Origin: JABSSA01 sp039975755
GTDB lineage: Bacteria > Pseudomonadota > Alphaproteobacteria > Rhodobacterales > Rhodobacteraceae
DNA length: 64,000 nucleotides
Direction of reading: 5' to 3'
Assembly (NCBI GenBank): GCA_039975755.1
Contig: JBDWGM010000106.1
Span: 57,440 to 121,439, forward strand
Shown here: positions 8,288-17,294 of the stretch, piece by piece
Position numbering within the stretch: the stretch's first letter is position 1
Layout: every line of letters begins with the position of its first letter
The notes under the pieces: generated by a model
The model's input: only the letters and a program-made list of their open reading frames with translations
Databases searched by the model: none
What the model was told of the DNA's origin: nothing
Translations under genes and position numbers: made by a program

Positions 8288-8697
8288 TCCGTCCCAGGAC
8301 CGCTTAATTTCAAGCTCTCTAAAATGCCGTCAAGATCCCTAGCTTTCTTGGATATCTGAACAGCGTTTCGTTCTTCCTTGCTCAAGGATTGGCTCGCAAG
8401 CACCTTGCCAAAGTTGCGACGTGCGGCGCGCAAGAAGAACTCTTTTCTTGCAAGAACTCGGGCCAATTCGGTGTTTAGGTCTGATTTGGCTCTTCCAGCC
8501 CAAGCATTCCACAGCATATCGGCCCCGACGGATTTCATCGTGCTTGCGCCGGCAGATAGAGTGGAAATTGACTGCTGGTCCAAACGCGCGATTTGTTCAC
8601 GGATTTTAGCTTCTCGAACACAAATCGATCTGAGCTCGACCTGACTCGCTTGATATTTCAGCTCCATGAGCGTGGCTAAGTCGCTAAGTTTATTCAT
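8281..8697 (-). CDS. coiled-coil protein at the end of the flhA-fliR-flhB unit (possible FliJ-type chaperone)
   Basis: A 138-aa soluble, charged, almost entirely helical protein with Arg/Lys/Glu-rich heptads (for example LMELKYQASQVELRSICVRE and LARVLARKEFFLRAARRN) and no signal peptide. I do not recognise the family with certainty. Its start overlaps the flhB stop by four bases (ATGA type), so it is translated with the export gate genes. FliJ, a coiled-coil export chaperone that docks on FliI and FlhA, is small, helical and highly diverged, and no other fliJ candidate lies in the window, so a FliJ-like role is a reasonable guess but not shown. Confidence 0.6.
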   Translation of the reverse strand: MNKLSDLATLMELKYQASQVELRSICVREAKIREQIARLDQQSISTLSAGASTMKSVGADMLWNAWAGRAKSDLNTELARVLARKEFFLRAARRNFGKVLASQSLSKEERNAVQISKKARDLDGILESLKLSGPGTDQ

Positions 8698-9785
8698 CCT
8701 GTCACTCGTGATTTGGCCTTTGCTCGCATTTCGTCTGCGAACCGAATTGCTGCAGCCACGGCTTGATAAAACTCCGGTGAGATCTCTTCTCCCAGCTCTG
8801 TTACAGCGTGCAAAGCACGGGCCGTTGGAGGGTCAGAGTGAATTGGGATTCCGTGTATTTGAGCGATTTCTCTGATTTTCATCGCAACTTCGTCAACACC
8901 TTTCGCTATACAAGTCGGAGCGGAGCCAGGTTTGCGTTGCCAACTCAATGCAATCGCATAATGTGTTGGATTGACTATGATGACATCGGATTCAGGAACA
9001 GCACCCATCATTTGGGCCGCTGCGACTGCTTGCGCTCGACTGCGCCTTTCTTGCTTCAGGTGAGGGTCTCCCTCGCTTTCTTTCAATTCATCCATTATTT
9101 CTTTTCGCGACATCATATTTTTCCTAATGTGCTCATGATGTTGCCAAAGTGCATCAACGCCACCAATTGCAGCGGATATGCAAACGATAATAAATAGGAA
9201 ATTTATTGCCAAATTCCCAAGTAAATTAATTGCTGTTCCAAAATCAGATTGAACAACATTTATAATTCGTGGCAGATTTAAATTTAAGAATATCGCCAAA
9301 AAAAATGAATAGATCAATAATTTTACGAAGCTTTTGAAAAATTCAAATAAGCCATTGCGACCAAATTTATTTATAGAATTTTGTATTAATGATATCCGAT
9401 TCAATTTCGGCGTAAGTTTACTAGGAGCAAACACTAAAGCTCGTTGCGCAATAATCGTTAAAGATACTGTAGTCATTTGCATAATAAATAATGGCACGAT
9501 CGAAAAGGCAGAATACCAAAGTATTTTAGCTAGCGGTGCAATAAACTCATCACTTGAGAATATCACTATTGATAAGTCGTCCGCTTGATCCAAAAGAGCC
9601 ATCATGGCAGTACCAAAACTGGTTGTGATTGATGATCCAACAGTCAATAGCGCGAGCGTTAGTCCAGCATAGCCCGCAGCTGTTAGTAGATCCATTGATC
9701 GCGCAATTTCTCCTTTTTTGCGAGCTTCTTCAAGTTTTTTTGGCGTGGGATCAAATGACTTATCTGAGGAATCGTCAGCACTCAT
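8694..9785 (-). CDS. flhB: flagellar export switch protein FlhB
   Basis: A 363-aa export-gate protein that switches specificity from rod/hook to filament substrates. Four transmembrane segments lie within about residues 32-205, followed by a cytoplasmic domain with the autocleavage motif NPTH at residues 272-275 and the flanking VIIVNPTHYAIAL. The N-terminus DKSFDPTPKKLEEARKKGEIARS is diagnostic. The gene overlaps both fliR upstream and the 138-aa gene downstream by four bases. The membrane part is noticeably A+T-rich compared with neighbouring genes. Confidence 0.96.
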   Translation of the reverse strand: MSADDSSDKSFDPTPKKLEEARKKGEIARSMDLLTAAGYAGLTLALLTVGSSITTSFGTAMMALLDQADDLSIVIFSSDEFIAPLAKILWYSAFSIVPLFIMQMTTVSLTIIAQRALVFAPSKLTPKLNRISLIQNSINKFGRNGLFEFFKSFVKLLIYSFFLAIFLNLNLPRIINVVQSDFGTAINLLGNLAINFLFIIVCISAAIGGVDALWQHHEHIRKNMMSRKEIMDELKESEGDPHLKQERRSRAQAVAAAQMMGAVPESDVIIVNPTHYAIALSWQRKPGSAPTCIAKGVDEVAMKIREIAQIHGIPIHSDPPTARALHAVTELGEEISPEFYQAVAAAIRFADEMRAKAKSRVTG

Positions 9786-10555
9786 GGAAATTTCAACGTT
9801 GGATCATGGAGGTAAGAATTTAATGTTTCAATCCAAACGGCAAGCATCATCGGCGCCGTTAAGCATAACAAGAACAAACCACCCATAGTAATAACAGGCG
9901 CTCCTACAAATGCTACCATCAATTGAGGCATAGCCTTGTTTATAGCCCCTAGCGCGAGATTGTATAACACCGACAAAATCAAAAACGGAGCAGAAAGAGT
10001 AAAGGCAAGTGAAAAAGCTCGTCGTGTTTGATTTAATCCCCACTCTGCAACCTCACTTCCAGGAGTGAATATGCCAATAGGAAAAAAACCGTAAGATAAA
10101 ATCAATAATTCTGCGGCTTTTACATGTAACCCTGTCGTGACGGCCAAACATATTGCACCTATAACCAGAATGAAGCCCATTGCGGGTACCGGTTCAATGC
10201 TCGCACCGCCAAGAATTTGACTTAAGGAAGTGGATTGTGCTGCAATTGTTCCTGCAGTTTGCAAAGATAGTATGAAGAAACGTACTCCAATACCCAACAA
10301 AAATCCAAACAGAGTCTCGCTTAAGATAAGTGTGGGTAGGTTAGACAATCCGATTTGTGGGATATTAGGCCCCACTGTTGGCGCTACTACTATGGTGAAT
10401 GCTAAAGCAAGAACCAATTTTATTCTGACGGACACCGATCTTTCACCGAAGGCTGGCAAGAGTGCAGTCAACGCCGCGACACGTAAAAAAACGATGAACC
10501 CAATCGAGAAATGAATGTCAAAAAAAGAAATCATTTCTGATAAACGCTCATTCAC
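9782..10555 (-). CDS. fliR: flagellar export gate protein FliR
   Basis: A 257-aa polytopic inner-membrane protein with about six hydrophobic segments, normal for FliR, which with FliP and FliQ forms the export pore. Family features include the N-terminal FLRVAALTALLPAFGERSVSVRIKL and the internal ETLFGFLLGIGVRF and GASIEPVPAMGF segments. The ATG at 10555 overlaps the flhA stop and the stop overlaps the flhB start, so flhA-fliR-flhB are translationally coupled. Confidence 0.95.
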   Translation of the reverse strand: MNERLSEMISFFDIHFSIGFIVFLRVAALTALLPAFGERSVSVRIKLVLALAFTIVVAPTVGPNIPQIGLSNLPTLILSETLFGFLLGIGVRFFILSLQTAGTIAAQSTSLSQILGGASIEPVPAMGFILVIGAICLAVTTGLHVKAAELLILSYGFFPIGIFTPGSEVAEWGLNQTRRAFSLAFTLSAPFLILSVLYNLALGAINKAMPQLMVAFVGAPVITMGGLFLLCLTAPMMLAVWIETLNSYLHDPTLKFP

Positions 10556-12636
10556 GCTGCGACCACACCCATCAAGGCAGGCTGTGCATCGATGCCAATC
10601 TCTTCGAAAGACATGACGGGGTTGTTGATCCCCTTGGCTTTCATAAGTGTCTTGAGAAACCTGCGGCGTTTAGTGTTGGTGATCAATGCGGGAAACACAC
10701 CTTGTTTGTTAACGTCAGAAATTTTTTCTGAGATACTTTCCGCCAGTCGATTGAACACGTCTGGTGGTAAAGCGATATCCAAGCCACGATCAACTTCAAT
10801 TTGATAGGTTTGGAAGGTGTCTTCCCATTCTGGAGCAAGTTGAACTAAGGGAAGAGAACCGTCTTCCCTCCGGAGTTCCGCAACTAGTTGAAACCCTAGT
10901 CGTTGGCGCACGTGCTCACAAATTGCTTCTGGACGGGCATTTTGCCCTCTTGCCTCTGCGGTCGCCTCCAAAATCAGAGCCAAATTACGAATAGAGACTT
11001 GTTCGTCCAACAACATTCGCAATACGGAATGAAGGATATCCAAGGGAACTTTATCTGGTACGAGTTCGTCAATCAGCCTTTTGTTTGCTTCAGCCCTAGA
11101 TCGGTCTGTGACATTGGACATTTCTGTGAGCAGACGCCGCAAGGATTTTAACGTGAAGAGGCGTGAAAAATTCAACTTAACGATTTCCAACAAATGAGTG
11201 GCTAAAACTTCCGTAGGCGTAACGATTGTAACGCCGGAGATGGCGGCATTCTCTTGATCATTCTTAGAAATCCATCGTGCTGGTGCCCCGTAGACGGGTT
11301 CAACAGTGTCAGTACCCGACGGTAGCTGAGAAGGACTGTCTGAGTGTAATGCAAGCACACGATCAGGTTGCAGTTCTGCCTTGGCAGCTTCTACACCCTG
11401 AATTCGCAGCAAGTACACGCCTTTTGGCAGGGCGGCATTATCTGTCAGTCTGATTTCCGGCAAAATAAGCCCAAAAGCCGACGCAACGTGAGTCCGCATG
11501 TTTGCGATCCGTGCATCCAACCCAGTACCTGGATCGAGAACCATATTGACAAGGTTCGGAGCAAACTCAACGTGAATATCGTCCAACTCTAAAAGGTCAC
11601 CCAAAGACGGCTCTTGGCTTTCGCTAACTAGGGCTTCGTTTGATACGTTGCTGTCGTCAAGAAGCGAATTACGGGTATGAGCAATCCAGGCCATAATACC
11701 AAGACAGACACCACCAAGAGAAAAGGGTAAGAAGGGTAGTCCAGGCAATAGGCCAAAAGCCAACATGAGAACTGCAACACTAAACAACGCGGCCGGGTGC
11801 CGCCCAATTTGAGTTAGGATTGCCGCGTCTATAGAGCCTTTTGCGCCACCTCGTGCGAGTAACAGAGCGGAAGAAATGGATATTATAACCGCAGGAATTT
11901 GCGAAACTAGCCCATCTCCGACTGTTAGAATCGCATACGTTTCGAATGCTGAACCAATTGGCATCCCATGGACAAAGGTTCCCATGATCAAACCGGCAAT
12001 GAGATTTAAAAGGGTAATCAAAAGTCCTGCGACCGCATCGCCTTTGACAAACTTAGAAGCTCCATCTAGTGACCCAAAAAAAGTAGTTTCAGCTTGTTCC
12101 AGTTCTCTACGCTCTTTTGCCTCCCGATGATCAATGGCTCCAGCAGACATATCGCTGTCTATTGCAAGTTGCTTTCCAGGCATGCCGTCCAAAGCAAACC
12201 GGGCTCCAACTTCAGCCATACGAGTAGCACCTTTCGTTATGACCATAAAATTAACAATCAACAGAACACAAAAAACGACGAGTCCTAGAAAGACACTTCC
12301 TCCCATGACAAAATTCGCAAAACCAGCAATGACATCTCCAGCAGAGTTAATACCGGTATGACCTTGACCAATAATCAACTTCGTTGATGATACGTTTAAA
12401 GACAGCCTTAAAATTAGAGAGGCAAGTAAAACAGTAGGGAAAGCAGAAAAATCTAATGGCCGATCGACGAATAAAGTCACGGTAAAAATTAGAATTGCCA
12501 AAGAAAAGGACGCGGCCAAACCAATGTCAAGAATGATGGAAGGCATCGGAACAATCATCATTATTATAACCGCCATAAGCGCAAAGGCGATCGCTGTGGT
12601 CGGGTTTACAAAATTATTAAAGGGTCGTGATTTCAA
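10552..12636 (-). CDS. flhA: flagellar export apparatus protein FlhA
   Basis: A protein of about 694 aa: an N-terminal membrane half with eight or so transmembrane segments (PSIILDIGLAASFSLAILIF, LILRLSLNVSSTKLIIGQGH and others) and a C-terminal cytoplasmic docking domain for export chaperones. The FlhA signature region around MDGMPGKQLAIDSDMSAGAI is clear. No ATG fits the N-terminus. A TTG at 12636 has AGGTGA four bases before it and is preferred; a TTG at 12660 would add eight residues but lacks a ribosome site. The gene heads flhA-fliR-flhB and lies 57 bp after the stop of the preceding 685-aa gene. Confidence 0.95.
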   Translation of the reverse strand: MKSRPFNNFVNPTTAIAFALMAVIIMMIVPMPSIILDIGLAASFSLAILIFTVTLFVDRPLDFSAFPTVLLASLILRLSLNVSSTKLIIGQGHTGINSAGDVIAGFANFVMGGSVFLGLVVFCVLLIVNFMVITKGATRMAEVGARFALDGMPGKQLAIDSDMSAGAIDHREAKERRELEQAETTFFGSLDGASKFVKGDAVAGLLITLLNLIAGLIMGTFVHGMPIGSAFETYAILTVGDGLVSQIPAVIISISSALLLARGGAKGSIDAAILTQIGRHPAALFSVAVLMLAFGLLPGLPFLPFSLGGVCLGIMAWIAHTRNSLLDDSNVSNEALVSESQEPSLGDLLELDDIHVEFAPNLVNMVLDPGTGLDARIANMRTHVASAFGLILPEIRLTDNAALPKGVYLLRIQGVEAAKAELQPDRVLALHSDSPSQLPSGTDTVEPVYGAPARWISKNDQENAAISGVTIVTPTEVLATHLLEIVKLNFSRLFTLKSLRRLLTEMSNVTDRSRAEANKRLIDELVPDKVPLDILHSVLRMLLDEQVSIRNLALILEATAEARGQNARPEAICEHVRQRLGFQLVAELRREDGSLPLVQLAPEWEDTFQTYQIEVDRGLDIALPPDVFNRLAESISEKISDVNKQGVFPALITNTKRRRFLKTLMKAKGINNPVMSFEEIGIDAQPALMGVVAA

Positions 12637-12693
12637 AATTTCACCTATAAAGAATCTCAAGAATTTCAGCGAATCAGGGTAGATGTGTTAAAA

Positions 12694-14751
12694 TTAGAAA
12701 AGATTTTCAGAGACACCTTTTCTAGTGGCGTGAGAAGACAACAATAATTCGTTTGCTGTTTTAATAACAGATTCAGACAATAATGAATCAAGATCATCGA
12801 ATGGTTTGACAGGAGGTTCCAAGGTGTCTGAATCTATTCCAGAATCATCTGACTGTTCACCATCTTGTGCCGGCTCAGAACTATTTAATTCCCTCTCACT
12901 AAATTCAATTTTAGACTGACTAGAAAAGGATGTTTCTACTCCAGGCGAATTAAATAAAGCAAGCGAATTTGGCCAAAGGAATTTGAGAGCCTCGCCAAAT
13001 CCATAATTTTCAATCCGACTTGATAATGCGATTAAGTGCTCTTCACTCATTTTGATATTAGAATTTGGAAAAATTTGAAAAACAGAAGAAACAAATGATG
13101 CTTCATTGCGATGATTGATCAAGCGGTTTAAAAGCTCATCGGTCAACGCACTATATTCACTACTATTCCCAAATTTCTCCTGAAATAATTCAAGGTCATT
13201 AAATGCCCGATGGTGATCTCCTATGGAACTTGATGCCAAAATTATTGACTTATGAATCTGAGATTCAATTTTAGAGCCTCTGAATTCAACTGCATACGCC
13301 GTCAACAAGTCCAAAATTTGTTCTGGAACTTCTTTCCCTTGTTCCAATAGCGATTTAGTTAGTTCAATTGCAGATTTAAGTGAGTGCCGAGAATGTCCAT
13401 TAGATAACTTTTTAAGAGTGACAATTGAGGTTTCGCTATTTCCAGAATTTTGATCTAATACCGACTTCGTGAGATTAATTTCACTCATATTGTCTGGTTG
13501 CCCACGTTCCACAGAAATAATCGCTGAGCGTGCGCTTGCATCATCGCCAGACTCCGATAGCACTAAGCTAAATTTTAGGCCAAATATTGTCCGCAAATGA
13601 AGTGGCAAGGAATTTAATGACAGTAGCGCCCGATCAATCTCGAACTCACTGAACTTCTGCGGATCTTCTTCAATGAGAAAATTCAACAAGGTGAAAAAGT
13701 CACCGCAGTTGCGCATTTTTAAAACAGTCGGAGCGGCTGTTTCAAAATTGCCATCAACTATCATTGATAGCTCTGATAGAATTAAATAGTTCGATGACGC
13801 ATCGTCCAAGAAACTTAAAACTTGATAAGCTTCCAAGCCAAAAGAGTAGTAAATATATGTTTTTGCCAAATTTTCAACACTAAGAGCATCGATATCATCA
13901 AATTCTGAAAAAATCTGTGCTCTAAGTTGTGAAATATCATAATTAAAATTACTACTATTTTTCCAATCTGTAATTGAAAAATTTTCGAAAGATCCACAAC
14001 TGAACTCAGGTAAACTTAATTCACTCTGGTTCAAAAATGAATTCGGGTCAGTTGTTATAATATTAGATAAATTTGTTTCCTCTCTCTTCGATTGAGCCGT
14101 CTGACTCAAAGCCGTGCGATGATTTAAAGTTCCTTGTGAAATTATTTGCCCTAAGGACCTACTAATACCCGATACAGGTTCAGGCCATGGATTAGGATTC
14201 TCTGAGGCAGTATCAATTTCGGAAACACTACTTATTCGGTCAGAAGAATTACTGAAAGTGGAGTAACCTTCGTATATCGGAAGTGAGAATACATCGGAAA
14301 ATTTCTCCTTTTCTTCATCTCTTTGAATCAGTGACCTTTTTTTGGCTTTCGCGATGATAACATCTGATGCATTGGAAAATTCTTCATTTACATGAGGCTC
14401 AGAAATAATGTCGATATATCTGTATGTAGAAAAAACTCTGCTCACTCTATAGTTACATGTGCATGATATTTTCAATTTAATGAAGTTTCCTTGAGAGGAA
14501 ATATTTGAGATTCTATTCCGCGAAATTGGTTCAAAAACTTTTGAGTGGTCTATTTTACCGGCAAAATTGCTAAAATTGATATCAATTTCTGACGTTTCTT
14601 CATTTACATTCCATATAATGGATTTATCAACGTAAAATACCAACCTCGTAAACGTAGCGTGATCACCGGCTCGGACATTTATCGTTTGAGCATGCAGGGT
14701 GCTAGCAAACGCACAAATTAAATAAATTGTTAAAGTAACTAATTTCGTCAT
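12694..14751 (-). CDS. unknown 685-aa secreted protein within the motor/export gene unit
   Basis: A large protein with a clear signal peptide (LVTLTIYLICAFASTLHAQ). Residues about 22-115 are beta-rich and look like an AMIN-type domain (VRAGDHATFTRLVFYVDK, then FEPISRNRISNISSQ), a fold used for cell-wall or envelope targeting; this is a resemblance, not a firm match. A Ser/Asn-rich linker follows, and residues about 270-600 are helical with repeated short helices, possibly TPR-like. The gene is clearly A+T-richer than motA and flhA, with many Asn, Ser, Ile and Lys codons. It overlaps motA by four bases, so it is expressed with the stator and export genes. No function can be assigned. Confidence 0.8.
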   Translation of the reverse strand: MTKLVTLTIYLICAFASTLHAQTINVRAGDHATFTRLVFYVDKSIIWNVNEETSEIDINFSNFAGKIDHSKVFEPISRNRISNISSQGNFIKLKISCTCNYRVSRVFSTYRYIDIISEPHVNEEFSNASDVIIAKAKKRSLIQRDEEKEKFSDVFSLPIYEGYSTFSNSSDRISSVSEIDTASENPNPWPEPVSGISRSLGQIISQGTLNHRTALSQTAQSKREETNLSNIITTDPNSFLNQSELSLPEFSCGSFENFSITDWKNSSNFNYDISQLRAQIFSEFDDIDALSVENLAKTYIYYSFGLEAYQVLSFLDDASSNYLILSELSMIVDGNFETAAPTVLKMRNCGDFFTLLNFLIEEDPQKFSEFEIDRALLSLNSLPLHLRTIFGLKFSLVLSESGDDASARSAIISVERGQPDNMSEINLTKSVLDQNSGNSETSIVTLKKLSNGHSRHSLKSAIELTKSLLEQGKEVPEQILDLLTAYAVEFRGSKIESQIHKSIILASSSIGDHHRAFNDLELFQEKFGNSSEYSALTDELLNRLINHRNEASFVSSVFQIFPNSNIKMSEEHLIALSSRIENYGFGEALKFLWPNSLALFNSPGVETSFSSQSKIEFSERELNSSEPAQDGEQSDDSGIDSDTLEPPVKPFDDLDSLLSESVIKTANELLLSSHATRKGVSENLF

Positions 14752-15614
14752 GCGGCTTTCTTCACTTCTTTAAGGGCCTCTTCCAGATCTGAGAAGCTTG
14801 GACGAAAATGAGACGGCGTGTTTTGGCGACCTACTTCTATGCAAATATTTGTGGAATGGTTGTGTAGGTTTGCTACTAATACCTCCCTAATCAACTGGTT
14901 AAAGTGGGCATCTTCTTCGATGACTGCTTTTAGCTTTGCCGCAAATGGCCCAACTAACCCGTATGCTAAGAAGACACCTAGAAAGGTTCCAACCAACGCA
15001 CCACCAATCAATTTTCCAAGAACTTCCGGTGGTTGGTCGATCGAACCCATTGTCTTGATGACCCCCAAAACGGCGGCCACGATTCCTAGTGCGGGGAGAC
15101 CGTCAGCGACTGCTTGCAATGCATGTGACGAATGCATCGCATGATGGATATTAGCTTCCATCCTCTTTTCAAGAACTTCTTCAACTTGATGAGGATCATC
15201 GTAATTCATCGATGCAGATCGCATTGTGTCACAAATTAACGCGACGGTTTCTTTATCGAGTATAATTTTGTCATATTTTGAAAAAATATTGGACGACTGC
15301 GGATCTTCGATGTGTTCTTCGATCGAAACGGGGTTTTGGCGAGCTAATCTAATTAGTTCAAATAAGAGGCATAATAAATCTCGATAGTCGTCAGATTTCC
15401 ACTTAGATCCCTTGAATACTTTCCCGATATCTTTTGCAGTGTGCTTCACTTCTCCAATTGAATTTGATATCAAGAATGCGCCAAAAGCTGCCCCACCAAT
15501 CATCATCATTTCGAATGGCAAAGACTTTATTATGATGGCAAATTTTCCGCCTGCCGCCATGTAACCGCCGAATACCATAACGAAAATAGTAATGATTCCA
15601 ACGATACCAATCAT
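14748..15614 (-). CDS. motA: flagellar motor stator protein MotA
   Basis: A 288-aa stator subunit, the length of the alphaproteobacterial MotA. Four transmembrane segments are seen (residues about 2-22, 33-52, 170-190, 205-228), a large cytoplasmic loop with the charged rotor-facing region, and the conserved ALQAVADGLPALGIVAAVLGVI and IGGALVGTFLGVFLAYGLVGPFA segments, the latter two forming the ion channel helices. The partner motB is about 10 kb away on the same strand. The ATG at 15614 has an AGGTTAGTC stretch upstream. A 65-bp gap with an ACATG...CATGT inverted repeat separates it from motE. Confidence 0.95.
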   Translation of the reverse strand: MIGIVGIITIFVMVFGGYMAAGGKFAIIIKSLPFEMMMIGGAAFGAFLISNSIGEVKHTAKDIGKVFKGSKWKSDDYRDLLCLLFELIRLARQNPVSIEEHIEDPQSSNIFSKYDKIILDKETVALICDTMRSASMNYDDPHQVEEVLEKRMEANIHHAMHSSHALQAVADGLPALGIVAAVLGVIKTMGSIDQPPEVLGKLIGGALVGTFLGVFLAYGLVGPFAAKLKAVIEEDAHFNQLIREVLVANLHNHSTNICIEVGRQNTPSHFRPSFSDLEEALKEVKKAA

Positions 15615-15679
15615 GACTAACCTCGTACTTCACACTCGAGTACATGCTTGCATACATGTGTTAAGAAGAGCTGTATAAT

Positions 15680-16285
15680 TTACTGTGTTGGTGTTTCTGC
15701 GTTTCGCCCTGCGAGAACTACACTGATACTGTATGCTCTTTGTGAGGTTAAACCTGTCATAATGCTGGCGGCAGCGTCTGGTTTCATCCTTGCCAGGAAG
15801 CCGGCAGCAAATTCCGGATCCATCTCTTCAAAGAGGGCAGCGGCTACTTTTGGCTTCATACTCTCGTAGACGCTCGTCAAGCGGGTTAAATCATCTTCGG
15901 CTGCAGAATTCGCCAAAGCTATTGTCGCGCGAAGTTGCTTTTCCGCATTCTCCAGAGCAGATAATTGCTCCTTCACCTCTTCCTTGGCGACTTGTATTTC
16001 ACGTTCGCGACGTTGAATCTCTTTCTCTTTCTCTTCCACTTCTTTCTCTCTATTCATTACTATTTCCAATAATTTTTCTACACCTTTTGTCTTCGCCTCT
16101 GGTTCGGAAATACCGTCTACGTTGACTATGTCCTGTGTTTCGCTGCTCAAATCCTCTGCAGCAATTGCTTGCTGAGTGTTTGAAAGTAGGCGCACACTGG
16201 CCGACCCAAATAGGAGTAAGATGATAAAAAAGATGGACCCGTGCCCCTTTTTTAAAACCCCATTTTTCTTGGATGTTTTTTTCAT
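15680..16285 (-). CDS. motE: MotE-like motor chaperone
   Basis: A 201-aa protein with an uncleaved or cleaved N-terminal membrane segment (IFFIILLLFGSASVRLL), a long charged coiled coil at about residues 75-130 (NREKEVEEKEKEIQRRE), and a C-terminal domain like the MgtE N-terminal domain (VAAALFEEMDPEFAAGFLARMKPDAAASIMTGL in parts). This architecture fits the MotE family, described in Sinorhizobium as a periplasmic chaperone for the motor protein MotC. Its start shares one base with the stop of the 128-aa gene upstream, and motA follows downstream. Confidence 0.82.
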   Translation of the reverse strand: MKKTSKKNGVLKKGHGSIFFIILLLFGSASVRLLSNTQQAIAAEDLSSETQDIVNVDGISEPEAKTKGVEKLLEIVMNREKEVEEKEKEIQRREREIQVAKEEVKEQLSALENAEKQLRATIALANSAAEDDLTRLTSVYESMKPKVAAALFEEMDPEFAAGFLARMKPDAAASIMTGLTSQRAYSISVVLAGRNAETPTQ

Positions 16286-16671
16286 TAATTGTCTCCTGCG
16301 GCATGACGTACGAACATCAGTTCACTTTCGGTGACTTTTTGGGCTGGCTTTTCCTGAATCTGCTCTGAAGCTTCATCGAAGTTCGCTTCCGGTAAATCGT
16401 GCAAAGCGGCTAGCTGGATTTCTAGTCGCTTTGATATGTTTTCAGCGCGATCATGCAACTCTTCGAGTGTTGCGGCCGACCCGGATGCCGTTGTTTGAGC
16501 ATTGTTCAACGTGCTTTTCAAATCTTCGACTTGCGAAGACAAAACAGCAACTGCCCCTCCAACTCCATTTTCTAAATTGTTGAATCGGTTTAATCGCCGG
16601 CCCAGGATGAAACAGTAAAACCCTGCGCCCATGGCACCAGCTGCAAGCAAAATGTCTGCAATTAGATTCAT
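16285..16671 (-). CDS. membrane-anchored coiled-coil protein between fliL and motE
   Basis: A 128-aa protein with an N-terminal transmembrane segment (residues about 4-25, LIADILLAAGAMGAGFYCFIL) and a cytoplasmic or periplasmic helical part with heptads (LSSQVEDLKSTLNNA, LEELHDRAENISKRLE). It lies eight bases after fliL and overlaps motE by one base, so it is part of the motor gene unit. Similar small proteins occur at this place in other Rhodobacterales and Rhodospirillales (I believe the DUF6468 family), but I cannot confirm the family from sequence alone. Function unknown; a stator or basal-body accessory role is suggested by position. Confidence 0.72.
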   Translation of the reverse strand: MNLIADILLAAGAMGAGFYCFILGRRLNRFNNLENGVGGAVAVLSSQVEDLKSTLNNAQTTASGSAATLEELHDRAENISKRLEIQLAALHDLPEANFDEASEQIQEKPAQKVTESELMFVRHAAGDN

Positions 16672-16679
16672 TTTTGTTC

Positions 16680-17168
16680 CTAGCTCAGCACAAATTCCAT
16701 AATCAAAAAGTCGTTTACACGTCCTTTGCCTGTAACGATCTGGATGCGTCTGAGCATTTGAGATCGTAGTCTGGGCAACGCGTCGGCTCGTTCGAAATCT
16801 TCAAGTGTCAATGCGCGTAAATATCCATTTAGAACGTCCATTACGCGAGGGAGCAGTTTTTCCACGTCTGTTTGAAATTCTGCTGGTACTTCGAGGTTTG
16901 CTCGGAATCTGAGGTGACGTGTAGCGCTGCCGCGTCCTAATGATATTGTCATTGGTTCTATTTCAACGAAAGTTACATCGGGAAGAGGCGCTAAGGCGGG
17001 AAGTTCCGCTCGCTTGTTGTCCTGCGGTTCCGGCGCGAAAAGCAAGCCAGAGTAAGCCGCAAAAAATCCGCCGCCTCCGCCAGCCATAGCGGCGACCAAG
17101 CCGAGAATAAGCGGTAGCTTCGAAGACTTTGGTGAATCTTCTGTTTCGTTTGCTGTCGCGTCGGTCAT
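16680..17168 (-). CDS. fliL: flagellar basal-body-associated protein FliL
   Basis: A 162-aa single-pass protein: cytoplasmic N-terminus, transmembrane segment at about residues 18-42 (LPLILGLVAAMAGGGGGFFAAY), then a periplasmic FliL domain with VTFVEIEPMTISLGRGSATRHLRFRANLEV and the C-terminal GRVNDFLIMEFVLS. FliL forms rings around the stator and stabilises motor function. It is the first gene of the leftward unit that runs through motE, motA, flhA, fliR and flhB, and is divergent from fliF. A CtrA-like box lies 47 bp before its start. Confidence 0.92.
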   Translation of the reverse strand: MTDATANETEDSPKSSKLPLILGLVAAMAGGGGGFFAAYSGLLFAPEPQDNKRAELPALAPLPDVTFVEIEPMTISLGRGSATRHLRFRANLEVPAEFQTDVEKLLPRVMDVLNGYLRALTLEDFERADALPRLRSQMLRRIQIVTGKGRVNDFLIMEFVLS

Positions 17169-17214
17169 TTTATACCCATCCGCTGTTTATCTTTTTCGTT
17201 TTGCCACAGATGAA

Positions 17215-17229
17215 CTAACCGATTGTTAA
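17215..17229. promoter_or_regulatory. CtrA-like box between fliL and fliF
   Basis: On the minus strand TTAA-N7-TTAG (plus strand CTAA-CCGATTG-TTAA), one mismatch from the TTAA-N7-TTAA core of the CtrA box. It lies 47 bp before the fliL start and 66 bp before the preferred fliF start, so it could serve either direction. Confidence 0.5.
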
Positions 17230-17294
17230 ACCTGATCAGTCATTTCTGTGCTTCGAAGTCGGACAGAATGTTTGGCGTGACGGAGGCGATTGTG

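Noticed and set aside
15615..15679. CtrA box before motA
   Set aside because: Only one half-site (TTAA at 15661) is seen; the second half has two mismatches, so it was not listed as a feature.
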